Source of the DNA: an uncultured Pedobacter sp.
GTDB lineage: Bacteria > Bacteroidota > Bacteroidia > Sphingobacteriales > Sphingobacteriaceae
Assembly (NCBI GenBank): GCA_946478755.1
Contig: CAMLDJ010000046.1
Coordinates: forward strand, 1-27,451
Direction: 5' to 3'
DNA length: 27,451 nucleotides
Shown piece by piece: positions 7,391 to 16,644 of the stretch. The notes beneath the pieces were generated by a model. That model ran no database searches, was not told the origin of the DNA, and saw nothing but the letters and a program-made list of their open reading frames with translations. A program made the translations under genes and the position numbers. Within the stretch, counting starts at the first letter, position 1; every line of letters starts with the position of its first letter.

Positions 7391-10300
7391 TTAATGGATA
7401 TACCAATTAATGTGTGTTTTCAATAGTAGTTGTTTTACATTATTGAACCTTGATGTCACACCAGTTTGTATCCAGTAATTAATAACCTCATTTTCGACAC
7501 CATTATTACTCAAAACCTGTGCTAGCCTAACCAATTTATGCTGCAACGAAGATGGCGTCGCATCAAGCTCTTCGTAATTTTTATAGCGTTCTAGGATAAT
7601 CAGAATTTGCGGAACGAATCTCTTGAAAACTTTAAAACGCGTTGAATCAGCAATCCAGTTTGCTAGATAGGAAAAGGAATTGATGAATTCCGGTTCAACT
7701 TGCAGCATAATCCTGTAGATCAAAATATTCAAAGCCTCTTGAGGTGCTCTATTTTCAACGACTGCCAAGTTAAGTTCGGCTAATACATTATTAACTACAC
7801 CCTGATCTTTGCTCAAAAGTCCAAGGTGAATATCTTCATATTTACGTTTTTTATAGAATAGTTTTCTTGCTAATACCAGATTCTGTTCAAAATCAGGTTG
7901 TATGTGAAGAATCGATTGATATTTTTCCATAAATGTGACCATTTCCTCCAATACAGGCGTGAATGTTTGCATAAAGTCATCTGAATAATCCATCCTGGCA
8001 ACCTCAGCAAGTGGAAATTTCATCTTTTCATATAATTTTAACACTTCATTTTTTGTCCAGGTTAAACCTCTTTTCTGTAATTTGGTTTTAGTCAAATTCA
8101 TCAAGTTTAAATTGTCGAACATCCCATGGATAGTATTCCCAGTAATGCCTGTATACCAAAGTCTAGGGTGTTTCAGTAGGGCCTTTTTAACCATTTTGAA
8201 AACTTCTTTATTTTGTTCGCTGTAATAGATCACTAAACGCCAGACTCTTATATTTTTCACTTTGCTATAATCCACCTCCAATAGTTTAGCGGTAAGATTC
8301 CCACGCTGTTTAGGTGTCAAAAGATTCGCTAGGTTCGCCAAGACGAACATATTCGTATCAAAGTGAAGTGTGAGATTTTCGATCAATAAATCGAACCTGG
8401 CGGAGATTGCGGGTGGCAACTTAATGCCTTTCAATTTCGTTTTATAATATTGGTTTTGATTTAGTTGATACATGAAGCTAATGGCTTGCGCACTTTCTGT
8501 AAAGACATCTGGATTCAAGCAGTCACCAATGATTGTCAGGAGAACTTCAGTATCGTCCATATAAGTGATTGTTCGCGCAAATAAATCTGAGGTAGGTGAT
8601 CTACGTTCAGAGAAGGCATTTGCTTCGAGCAAAAGATCTTTCCAGATTATCAATAGGTCCTTCTGCCAAATTTCAGGTTCTACAGCAATTAATGCTTCAG
8701 AGAGGAAGGTGTAGGTGTTTTCGCGAAACCAATGCGGGAACTGCCTTGAGTGTTGAATTAAGTTTGTGCAGATTTTCTGTAATTCGGTTGCGATTCCATT
8801 AGCTGATGCATATAATTTACCGATTCTTTTTAAAAATTTTTCATCTGAATATTGTAAACCGTAGAAAAGGAAAGCTTCGGGATAAAACTTAAACCCAGCT
8901 TCAACAACCATTAACCAGTTTTTGTTTTGAGTAAAAACCCTATGAGGAATGCACAATTGGAACCCGGAATTAATCAATAACATTAAATATTGTATAGAAC
9001 TTCCTTCGGCTGGTTTCATCGACCAGAAATCCGGTTCTTCGGGAATTTCTCGCGCGCTCACTAGTGGTAGTGGATATGCCTGGATTTTTTTTTGCAGACC
9101 TTCGAAATTATCATATACCAAATCTATCCCAGCCTTCTTGTAGTTATCGATGATGGATAACACTTGTTTATCGATTTGACCCAAATCAGCAGACCCAACG
9201 TAGTTAAGCATTTGATATAGATACAAGGAATATTCAGCATTAAAGTTCTGTTTTTGTGAGATTCCTTTCTTCAACAGATCTTCAGCACCCAGCCGGTCAA
9301 ATAGGCTAAGTAATCCTGCTTTTAGAAGGATTTCGTTTCCGGCAGGTATCCAATTCCCAAGGAATGTTTTTAGCTCATCAAATTTGTATGTGTATGCGAG
9401 GCAAAGCGCTTGATTGTATGATTTGTATGGTATTGGGTCAATGAATGGAATCGGTTTGCCTAAAAGTAACTGATGACGCTCAATCATTGGTTTCACCATC
9501 ACTGCTGTTACTGGGTTTTCAAGACATTCAAGTATGTTTTTGTGGTCCAAAACAATTCCTATAGGTAGATGATAATCTTCTATGGCATAAAGTATTAGCT
9601 TTAGCAATTTCTCCCGATTCTGCGGATCATCATTGAAATTATTTTTTAGGGATATTCTTGCAAACGAAATCAACGTATTTTGAGTATTGGTGTCGTAAGC
9701 ATCCAAGCTCGGAAGAACTAGATTCACCTCAAGCTCGTCCAGTTTTTCTACAATTGCAGTGAGTTGTAGAGGATCAATTGGCTTTCTGGTATCATAGAAT
9801 GATGCGGTTTGCCAGGCTGTTTTCCTTGCAGAAGGTGCTAGAACGTCTTTCTTACTCACGGTCACATCTGTGTTGATATCTTGCGATAAGTATTTCAGAA
9901 ATGATGTTAGAACTTCAAAATATTCATCTGGGTCGATTTCCGAATGAGTTTTTCTCTGGAGAAAATTAATAGCCTCAGGTGAACGGATAGCTATTCGCAC
10001 TATTCGATTTTGTGCATAATGCAATCGAGCGGTGGCATCCAGTTCCTTTGTATCCATGTCAATTAAATACATGTAGTTTTTGCCCTTATGGTGTTTGCTT
10101 AAAGCTTCTGAAACCCAATCGACCCATTCTAAAAAATTTGGATCAGAACCTGAAAATCCTAGCAAACAAAATGACTCTCTCAATATTGAGACATTCATCA
10201 GTTGTCGAAAGGCAGAGTGTTTTGTTTCATAGTCTTTATAGTGGTCCTTGGAGATAACATATTGTGTTTTGGGATCTCCATCAAATCCAACCTGAAAAGA

Positions 10301-11236
10301 CTTACGCTGATTTTCGTTTCTTAAAGTTCCATGTAACTTGATGAGATTACGTTTGTTGTTATTCTGAGCCAGATCAGCTCCCTTCAGAACAAGTTTGTAG
10401 CAGGATTTCCGAGCAGATATTTTGGTATTCAAATCTTCACTTGTTTCTAACTGCTGATTTGATATTTCTTTAAGTTCTTGACGTAACTTCTGATGTTTAA
10501 TTAGGTTGTCATGATATTTACTCTTATTTTCATCACCTGGAACAGAATCCTCCTTGCCTGTTTCTAAAGATTCAATATTAGTGATTTCTTCTTCATATCG
10601 GCTGATATCAACCTTTAACCTCTGTAGATCATTTTCTTTCTTGAACAAAATAAGATCAAAGTTTTTATATTCAACTTCTAAAACAGAGATTTCTTCAGTA
10701 AGTGTTTCATAAAGGGTATGATCGACACATATATCAAGTAGATCATCATAGTTAGTGGTAAACAAGTTATTCCATGGGAGGGATACAACAGTCTTGTGCA
10801 AGCTTAATTTTTCGGTAGAAAGTAATTCTGTATGCTCTTTTGTTGTGAGTTGTATCGTATTGTCGGGAGTGAAACTAATAGTGGGAATACGCTCCTCTAT
10901 ATATGTGATAATTGATTCGGGCATTTCCTTTAATTCAATATACTTTGAAACCACCTCCAGGTATTTTTCTCGTTTTAATATTTTTTCAGCCTCAGTTCGA
11001 TAATATTTATCTTTTGTCAATTTAGCCTCCGGCTCAGTTTGGCTTAAATATTTTTCATAAGCAGCCGAGATTTGATTGTCAAAAAGTTCAACGGTAAGAT
11101 CAAAAAGCATTTCGTTCCAGTCAGGGAATAACTTGCTTACATTTTTGCTAAAACCAGATCCGACAAGTAAAGACATCTGATTCTCATAAAGTGCTTTTCG
11201 TAAATTTTCTATTTGTTCTGAAGTCGTTAATTCCAT
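7391..11236 (-). CDS. SIR2-domain (predicted NADase) defence-type protein with coiled-coil insertion, 1281 aa
   Basis: The frame is open back to 11374, but the first 46 codons look non-coding; I place the start at 11236 (MELTTSEQIENL). The N-terminal SIR2 fold shows LLVGSGFS (23-30), TTNYDDLL (160-167) and KLHGTL (300-305), then GFSGSDPNF (360-368). N162 and H302 correspond to the Asn and His essential in SIR2 NADases such as ThsA and DSR2, where they lie about 40 residues apart. Here they are 140 apart because a Lys/Glu-rich coiled-coil segment (about 180-275) is inserted. Residues about 430-1281 are helical, without motifs I recognise, probably an alpha-solenoid sensor as in DSR proteins. 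The likely role is phage-triggered NAD+ depletion (family inference). A 774-aa gene diverges from it across 182 bp. Its 3' end overlaps the recombinase remnant. The gene looks AT-richer than the flanking sugar genes, consistent with transfer. Confidence 0.85.
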   Translation of the reverse strand: MELTTSEQIENLRKALYENQMSLLVGSGFSKNVSKLFPDWNEMLFDLTVELFDNQISAAYEKYLSQTEPEAKLTKDKYYRTEAEKILKREKYLEVVSKYIELKEMPESIITYIEERIPTISFTPDNTIQLTTKEHTELLSTEKLSLHKTVVSLPWNNLFTTNYDDLLDICVDHTLYETLTEEISVLEVEYKNFDLILFKKENDLQRLKVDISRYEEEITNIESLETGKEDSVPGDENKSKYHDNLIKHQKLRQELKEISNQQLETSEDLNTKISARKSCYKLVLKGADLAQNNNKRNLIKLHGTLRNENQRKSFQVGFDGDPKTQYVISKDHYKDYETKHSAFRQLMNVSILRESFCLLGFSGSDPNFLEWVDWVSEALSKHHKGKNYMYLIDMDTKELDATARLHYAQNRIVRIAIRSPEAINFLQRKTHSEIDPDEYFEVLTSFLKYLSQDINTDVTVSKKDVLAPSARKTAWQTASFYDTRKPIDPLQLTAIVEKLDELEVNLVLPSLDAYDTNTQNTLISFARISLKNNFNDDPQNREKLLKLILYAIEDYHLPIGIVLDHKNILECLENPVTAVMVKPMIERHQLLLGKPIPFIDPIPYKSYNQALCLAYTYKFDELKTFLGNWIPAGNEILLKAGLLSLFDRLGAEDLLKKGISQKQNFNAEYSLYLYQMLNYVGSADLGQIDKQVLSIIDNYKKAGIDLVYDNFEGLQKKIQAYPLPLVSAREIPEEPDFWSMKPAEGSSIQYLMLLINSGFQLCIPHRVFTQNKNWLMVVEAGFKFYPEAFLFYGLQYSDEKFLKRIGKLYASANGIATELQKICTNLIQHSRQFPHWFRENTYTFLSEALIAVEPEIWQKDLLIIWKDLLLEANAFSERRSPTSDLFARTITYMDDTEVLLTIIGDCLNPDVFTESAQAISFMYQLNQNQYYKTKLKGIKLPPAISARFDLLIENLTLHFDTNMFVLANLANLLTPKQRGNLTAKLLEVDYSKVKNIRVWRLVIYYSEQNKEVFKMVKKALLKHPRLWYTGITGNTIHGMFDNLNLMNLTKTKLQKRGLTWTKNEVLKLYEKMKFPLAEVARMDYSDDFMQTFTPVLEEMVTFMEKYQSILHIQPDFEQNLVLARKLFYKKRKYEDIHLGLLSKDQGVVNNVLAELNLAVVENRAPQEALNILIYRIMLQVEPEFINSFSYLANWIADSTRFKVFKRFVPQILIILERYKNYEELDATPSSLQHKLVRLAQVLSNNGVENEVINYWIQTGVTSRFNNVKQLLLKTHINWYIH

Positions 11237-11418
11237 GTCGTTAATTTGTCTGCACGAGTGTATGCAAAATTGGTGATCAAAACAAACTGACCTTATAATT
11301 AAATGGATAGGAGGCAAGAAGCATTTTCGATAATTATGATTGTCGATGTTTATATATTTACAATTTGAGTGCAAAAAACTAATGTTAGTTATGTTCCACT
11401 TTGGTTATACTTGTATCT

Positions 11419-13743
11419 ATGACACGGCAATCAAATTCATACGTTTATACCACACCGCGACACAATCGCTATTTAATTTTTGTTTCAGATTCGATTACAG
11501 AGGAAAATTTAAGGACATTATTTTCGGCGAGTCTTAGGATTTGGGGTGGGAGATACAATCCAATAATTCCGGTTAAAGATGGTGTAATATCTGAAGAGTG
11601 GCTTGCGATTGCAAGACATTATGATCCCGATTTCATTTATTATCACCCTGATGTTGATTTGGAGTACATCAAAAGCCTCCATGTTTTTGCCCCGGCTGAA
11701 TATCAAGAGCTACGTAGAGATGGTAGATATCATTTGCCAGGTGTAAATGTACATAGCCTTTTACACGACACCATTCGTGGTGACAGCTATTTTAAAGGGC
11801 CATTGTCTGTTATGCAAAGTTCTGGTTTTTATAACTTAGAAATCCCTGCGAAGCATTTTTACTCACTTAATTTGGGACTCGCTGATCTGTTCTTAGGTGA
11901 AGACAAATATGTCATGAAGTATAAACAACTCAATATCGATAAGTCAAACTTCGAAAAGATCAATCGTAAGATCTATGAAACAGATCCCTTTTTCAAGTCA
12001 ATGCTCTCTGCAATTTATCTAAATACAAACTATTACCGAAGCATAAGCACTACGAGCTTAGATAATTTTGAACTGGTCGTTTATGAGGAGGATAACTATT
12101 TTGACGATCTTCTCTATTTCTGGAATCGACAGTTATACATTGAACCAAATCACTATAGTTTGAGCCAGGTTGTAGTATCTTGTAGTGAATTGGATATCCT
12201 GCTGGAAACCAGTGATTTTGAAGCGCTGCTTGCTGCCTTGGATAAGAAATGGAAAACCAAGGTCACGTCTTTGACGCTAAATTTATCAAAATTGAAGGAA
12301 ATCAGAGACAAAGTTCAATCAAAGTGCAAATCCGTTTCGATCAGCCATTACGCAATTAGCGATTTCCCGTTCAAGGTGGATAATTGCTATAGTACTAAAC
12401 TGATCAACTTTAAGGCAAGCAAGAACGTGATTTTGGGTCAGAAAGGATATTTGAAGTTCCCCGAACTCAATCTGAACACAAACTTTAAATCCTTTGATGG
12501 ATCATACGTCATTGATCTTGCGATTGAGCGAGAGGGAGAATCACAAAAACGAATGATCAAGTTCCCATATTATACTTCACTTTTTCATTTGGTTTGCAGG
12601 ACAGATTGCAGAATTAACAAAGACCATAATGTTAGCGTTTTTGTTGATCAGGAGCAAATAGGCATAGAAATCAGAATTCCCAGTGATGCAGATATCTTTC
12701 AAAGTCTGCTTGCTTACAGGTCCATTCAGAAAGAACATATTAAAATGCCGTTGGAACGCTCATATCTCAGCGCTGCCGGTCAGAAACTTTCTGCTTTAGT
12801 TAGGTTGTTTGACAACGATTGGGCTAATGTCGCTTCTTTTTTAGAAGAAAAGTTTTGGATCGATATATTCAGAAGCCATTCTGATCTTGGAAAAAATAGC
12901 ATCACGTCTGGAAAGGGAACATTTAGTTTCAGGGATGTGTTTGATGAAAGGAAAGGTTTGTATAAAAAACATTCATATGTTTTGCAAAAAGGAAGACTGC
13001 CAGAAGAAGGAGATATGAAAGAGGACCCGGCATTGGCAGAAAGAAATCTAGAGCGTTACCTTGAAGATGATAATGAATACCATCTGACTCGTGACCTCCA
13101 GTATTTGGTGGAAACTAACGGCCTTTTCATCGGAATGAAAGTTAAATGCCATCATTGTGGCTCAAAAAAATGGTATTCTCTTGAGGAACTTAATGCAAAA
13201 ATAGCATGCAAAGGCTGTTATAATGAAGCAATACCTCATATTGAATCTCCCCTTTATTACCGTGTTAGTGATGTGATCAGGAATAATCTAGTTAGTGATT
13301 ATTCCTCAGATAAAAATGAATTTGATGGTAATTATTTTGTTCTAAGAGCGCTTATCTCTCTGCGTAATGATCATAAGTGGTGCAGGTCTAGTTTCATATG
13401 GTCTCCTCCGATGGAAATTAGAATCGCTGGCAAACATCCTCGTACTACCGATATTGATATTTTGGCCCTTCAGGATGGAAAATTGATAATGGGAGAAGTA
13501 AAGGCACGTGCTGGATTGTTTACAAAAAAGGATATAGACAACTTAATTTGGATAGGGAAGAATCTATTGCCGGATGTCATTATACTTGCTTATCAATCCG
13601 GAAGATTGGGCGAACAAATTCAAAAAATTAAAAATGCTATCGGTCGCCCTGAATGTGAGGTGATAGACTTCAAAATTGGTAATTCTTATTATAAATTCGG
13701 AGGCCTGTTCGGAATCGATGGTTCAATGGAAATTCAGGAGTAA
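11419..13743 (+). CDS. Uncharacterised 774-aa protein: zinc ribbon plus PD-(D/E)XK-like nuclease C-terminus
   Basis: The frame extends to a TTG at 11401, but the ATG at 11419 gives MTRQSNSYVYTTPRHNRYLIFV, whose beta strand suits a domain start. Three parts can be seen. (a) An alpha/beta N-terminal domain (10-110) has WGGRYNPIIPV at 42-52 and HYDPDFIYYHPD at 67-78. (b) A long middle region (110-560) matches nothing I know. (c) A zinc ribbon has C577/C580 and C597/C600, followed by TDIDILAL (677-684) and MGEVKA (691-696). That D-x(about 13)-E-V-K spacing is the active-site pattern of PD-(D/E)XK nucleases (D678 or D680, E693, K695). The protein diverges from the coiled-coil SIR2 gene and shares its intergenic control region, so the two may form one system. 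I know no named system with this pair. Nuclease activity is predicted from the motif only. Confidence 0.8.
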   Translation: MTRQSNSYVYTTPRHNRYLIFVSDSITEENLRTLFSASLRIWGGRYNPIIPVKDGVISEEWLAIARHYDPDFIYYHPDVDLEYIKSLHVFAPAEYQELRRDGRYHLPGVNVHSLLHDTIRGDSYFKGPLSVMQSSGFYNLEIPAKHFYSLNLGLADLFLGEDKYVMKYKQLNIDKSNFEKINRKIYETDPFFKSMLSAIYLNTNYYRSISTTSLDNFELVVYEEDNYFDDLLYFWNRQLYIEPNHYSLSQVVVSCSELDILLETSDFEALLAALDKKWKTKVTSLTLNLSKLKEIRDKVQSKCKSVSISHYAISDFPFKVDNCYSTKLINFKASKNVILGQKGYLKFPELNLNTNFKSFDGSYVIDLAIEREGESQKRMIKFPYYTSLFHLVCRTDCRINKDHNVSVFVDQEQIGIEIRIPSDADIFQSLLAYRSIQKEHIKMPLERSYLSAAGQKLSALVRLFDNDWANVASFLEEKFWIDIFRSHSDLGKNSITSGKGTFSFRDVFDERKGLYKKHSYVLQKGRLPEEGDMKEDPALAERNLERYLEDDNEYHLTRDLQYLVETNGLFIGMKVKCHHCGSKKWYSLEELNAKIACKGCYNEAIPHIESPLYYRVSDVIRNNLVSDYSSDKNEFDGNYFVLRALISLRNDHKWCRSSFIWSPPMEIRIAGKHPRTTDIDILALQDGKLIMGEVKARAGLFTKKDIDNLIWIGKNLLPDVIILAYQSGRLGEQIQKIKNAIGRPECEVIDFKIGNSYYKFGGLFGIDGSMEIQE

Positions 13744-13830
13744 TTTATTACCCGAAAAAAATCATTTAAGTACTTCAAATACTTATACATGATCATGGCA
13801 ATCAGAATTTACTTGAAAATCTTTATCCGA

Positions 13831-14018
13831 TCACTGTCTCTCGGGAAGAACTAAAGCTGCCAATAACCTCAAATCATGCAGAAAAAGGTTCGAAATCTGC
13901 ACAGGAAAGCGACTTTACAGGATAAGTCAAATTTATTTTTAATCTATCCTTTTTTATTTCCATGTAACTTGTTGTTTTTCTGTTAGATAATCTTCACGAT
14001 TTTATTGATTCGAAGTCT
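13831..14018 (-). pseudogene. Second serine recombinase 3'-end remnant, decayed, between the two SIR2 cassettes
   Basis: Minus-strand translation from 14018 gives RLRINKIVKII, stop, QKNNKLHGNKKG, stop, IKNKFDLSC. This matches the tail of the tRNA-side remnant (VRVNEVVRFMWQ, LQGNKKGQ, KNKFDLSC) but has two in-frame stops. After a frameshift near 13910 the frame continues to a final stop at 13831-13833 as ISNLFLHDLRLLA and then LVLPERQ. Bases 13841-13920 are an imperfect direct repeat of 17681-17760, and 13920-13975 resemble the terminator and recombinase tail at 7000-7055. The gap from the nuclease-like gene (13744-13830) holds nothing else I recognise. It marks an old attachment junction. Confidence 0.65.
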
Positions 14019-14066
14019 TTGAAATGCGCACGTTTTCAATGTGCATTTTATCAGGGCATGAAGCTG

Positions 14067-16610
14067 CTAGCCGAAATGGTACATTCTATCGATTTTTCTT
14101 GGTAGGGTTGTTTGGATTATGGCCAAGTCAGGTAGGGATACCTGTTGTATTTTTGTTCCTTCTTCAAGCATTAGCGCCCGCTTACCGTCAATGTAGATGG
14201 CTTTGAACATGTCGCGGGTTTTGCCGCGGACAAGATCTTGCGGAATTGCACCAGGCTGGCCTTTTGCCACGATCAGTACTGAACCTTGAATGTTCTCAAA
14301 GAATTGGATCAGATTTCCCGTTTCATACATATCCAAAAATCCGGCTATCATATTTATTTGGCCACCTTCAGAACTTGTATCGAAGGTAAAACAGTTTTTG
14401 TGAGGGAATAATATGGTCAGTAGTGGCAGCTCGAAACTGGTCTGGGGATCAAAGAAAAACAGTATCGTCGATGATGGACCAACTTTATGCCCAATCCTGC
14501 ACCTTACCACCAAACATTCTCCATCTAACCAGCCCACTGTGCTAAGTGTCACATCCTGAAAGTTCATCCTGAATTCTTGCCCTTCAATATCGGCCAGGTC
14601 TCCATCCTCGGGAAAATAGCTATTGAGTTCATTCCAATAACCAAGGATATTCCGGCTAGAGATGACTGGAATGTATTCTCCAGAAATATACTCAAAAACA
14701 ACATTTTCCTTTAGTCCAGGAGACATACCAGCAGTACAGAATATCTTCCCCGATTTTTGTAGCCGTAGATAGTCGCCATGGCCACGGATAAGATTAGAAG
14801 TTATTATCTCTGAAAAATTCGCTATCGTCACACAAAGCTTATTCGTGAAAACATTGAGCAACACATCATTTCCCTCCTGTATCACAAGGATTTTCCAGAT
14901 CTTATCATTCTTTTGTGCGTGGTAGAATTTTACCGGCTCCAAGTCTCCGCATGGATCCCATAACATGCAATCGAGCGCGTTGCATGCGACGACTATTTTC
15001 TTACCATTATAGGCCACAAGTTTGGCATCCTCAAAGTCGAGCCTATCCTGCCACGGAAGTTCAGCAAGCGGTTCATATGGGACACTAGGTGCGTTCAGGG
15101 TAATAGCAATGTTCTCAACCATTAACAGGAGCTCACCTGGTAGTTTTTTTGCAAGTTTTGCAGGACGTTTTTCCTCATAGAGATCCTCAGGTGCTAGCGA
15201 AAGAACAGATTTCAACGAATCCATAATGCGTTTCAGGTTCTCAAAGAAATAATCGTCTCCATCAAACTCCTCCAGCTTACCACCACGCTTTTTCCAATTG
15301 ATCGCCTCATGGTAAAACTGGGTTAGGTGCCGACTGAAAAAATAGGGATGGATGACATTGGGATGACGTAGCTCAATATCGCGAAGCACTTCATCTGAGA
15401 ACTTTTGCAGCGCTTCATACGCAAAGATGCCCATATTGATATATGCGATATTGTTCACCTTTTCGCTATCCTGCCAGCTTTTGTTCCACAGCTCGATATT
15501 TTCGTGAAGCTGGGCCACATTGATCATAGACCTGATGATCAGTTGCTTGTTCTTGAATTGTTGCTGCTTGTCGTTGATCAGCTTGTTATAGCTTTCTACT
15601 GCGTCCTGAAATATCTTCAACTGATCGTTGTCTAGCCAGTAATGCGGGGAACCGAGGTTTTCTCTAACAAATGCTTCCACGCCAGATTGAAGTTCGGTCT
15701 CGGGCTGGGTTGCTAAAATCCTGGATAGTCCTTCGAATGCCTTTGCTTTGCGTTTTTCGTAACGCTTGATGATGACATCCGCATTTGGATTAATGCCATT
15801 TATGAAATCAGGAAGGCCATCGTGCTCGGATCCATATGCCACCATATGCACGTTGCATTCCTGCATAAGTTCCTTTTGAGAGGTCGATCCGATCTCGCTG
15901 TCCTTGACTAAAAGATAATGTTCGCCGGTAATGTCCGGGAACCATTCTCTCATCAGTTTTAATAAGGTGGAAAAATCTTCGTCCATTACCCCATCCCTGC
16001 TACAGCCGATGAAAAGAAAAGTCCTATTCATCCAGAGTTCCTGCAAGATATGCTTGTACGCCAATGCCTCTTTCAACCGCTCATAGTCCTCTGCACTGAA
16101 AATAGCAGTATCAGGTCTTGTATAGATACCGTGAAGATGAAAAATGAAGGGTTTTGCAGTTTGTAGGCAACGATAAATTTCTTCATGCTGCTGCCAATCC
16201 AGCGCAAGATCGGTTTCTATATTACCCACGTTACGTAGCAAGTCGTCATAATTTGTGGTAGCAATTAGCGGTTGGCATAGGTTCTGGATACTTTCAATCA
16301 GTGCTTCTGATTTGACTTGGGGGCTCCCCAGGGTGTCTGAAAACCAATTCACATACGGTCTGTTTGGCGCATTGAGTAGCGTTTTTACAATGCTTGCTGC
16401 TTCGGTTAGCTTCCATTGTTTCAACAGTTCTCTTGCCTTGCCGATTACAGACTCATCAAGCGAGGCATCCTCAGCATAGTCCAGGCCACTGGCGACCAGG
16501 CCAGACCAACTTGGAAGTGCTGCTGTAGCGTAAGAAACACCCGCACCAACCACCGGTACAATCTTTCCCTCGGCAAGTTTGACTTTTAGTTTTTGTACAT
16601 AATTGATCAT
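14067..16610 (-). CDS. SIR2-domain protein with predicted C-terminal beta-propeller, 847 aa
   Basis: Residues 17-26 are IVPVVGAGVS, the nucleotide-binding loop of SIR2_2-type proteins. ATTNYDDLLR (117-126) supplies N120 and FHLHG (157-161) supplies H160, the canonical 40-residue spacing of catalytic Asn and His in SIR2 NADases. LFIGCSRDGVMDEDF (199-213) ends the fold. Residues about 285-505 are helical. From about 525 on, repeated four-strand-like blocks (KLVAYNGKKIVVACN, MLWDP, DVLLNVFTNKLCVTI, KAIYIDGKRALML) suggest a beta-propeller, a plausible ligand sensor. The probable role is abortive-infection NAD+ depletion triggered through the C-terminal part. It is last in a minus-strand operon. 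Its stop is 48 bp from a recombinase remnant, the same arrangement as the first SIR2 gene. Confidence 0.85.
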   Translation of the reverse strand: MINYVQKLKVKLAEGKIVPVVGAGVSYATAALPSWSGLVASGLDYAEDASLDESVIGKARELLKQWKLTEAASIVKTLLNAPNRPYVNWFSDTLGSPQVKSEALIESIQNLCQPLIATTNYDDLLRNVGNIETDLALDWQQHEEIYRCLQTAKPFIFHLHGIYTRPDTAIFSAEDYERLKEALAYKHILQELWMNRTFLFIGCSRDGVMDEDFSTLLKLMREWFPDITGEHYLLVKDSEIGSTSQKELMQECNVHMVAYGSEHDGLPDFINGINPNADVIIKRYEKRKAKAFEGLSRILATQPETELQSGVEAFVRENLGSPHYWLDNDQLKIFQDAVESYNKLINDKQQQFKNKQLIIRSMINVAQLHENIELWNKSWQDSEKVNNIAYINMGIFAYEALQKFSDEVLRDIELRHPNVIHPYFFSRHLTQFYHEAINWKKRGGKLEEFDGDDYFFENLKRIMDSLKSVLSLAPEDLYEEKRPAKLAKKLPGELLLMVENIAITLNAPSVPYEPLAELPWQDRLDFEDAKLVAYNGKKIVVACNALDCMLWDPCGDLEPVKFYHAQKNDKIWKILVIQEGNDVLLNVFTNKLCVTIANFSEIITSNLIRGHGDYLRLQKSGKIFCTAGMSPGLKENVVFEYISGEYIPVISSRNILGYWNELNSYFPEDGDLADIEGQEFRMNFQDVTLSTVGWLDGECLVVRCRIGHKVGPSSTILFFFDPQTSFELPLLTILFPHKNCFTFDTSSEGGQINMIAGFLDMYETGNLIQFFENIQGSVLIVAKGQPGAIPQDLVRGKTRDMFKAIYIDGKRALMLEEGTKIQQVSLPDLAIIQTTLPRKIDRMYHFG

Positions 16611-16644
16611 AGAAAAACGTTAATTATCGCGGTAAATTAGTAAA

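Larger units (their letters stand above)
6787..7419 (-). pseudogene. Serine recombinase C-terminal remnant reading into antisense of tRNA-Pro
   Basis: On the minus strand the frame opens after a stop at 7420-7422 and runs to 6787. The first part (LEYLAELLMAKRIEPEDYR, MDRLNSQLAKLNSEK, LLKLDYAYDIADIDKKR, VNEVVRFMWQKDNELQG, KNKFDLSC) is the helical C-terminal tail of a Bacteroidetes large serine recombinase. The catalytic serine domain and most of the protein are missing. From about 6992 downward the frame is only the antisense of the tRNA (GFEPTTSTSQM), a known translation artefact. The upstream break falls at about 7391-7420, where the 3' end of the SIR2 gene overlaps by 29 bp. I read this as the end of an integrated element whose att site is the tRNA 3' end, later cut by insertion of, or recombination with, the SIR2 module. 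Confidence 0.75.

Noticed and set aside
11237..11374. 46-codon N-terminal extension of the first SIR2 protein
   Set aside because: The residues (Cys/His/Ile-rich, no fold pattern) lie in the divergent intergenic region; SIR2 similarity starts just after the ATG at 11236.
13841..13915. A second, degenerate tRNA gene based on the GGTTCGAA T-arm motif
   Set aside because: No acceptor or anticodon stem pairs; only the T-loop string is shared.
13834..13920. Plus-strand open frame through the direct repeat (SREELKLPITSNHAEKGSK)
   Set aside because: The second copy breaks or changes this frame, whereas the minus-strand frame is conserved at synonymous sites, so coding is on the minus strand.
14024..14206. 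60-aa plus-strand frame at the end of the SIR2-propeller gene
   Set aside because: It lies largely antisense to the SIR2 C-terminus and has no leader or recognisable motif.
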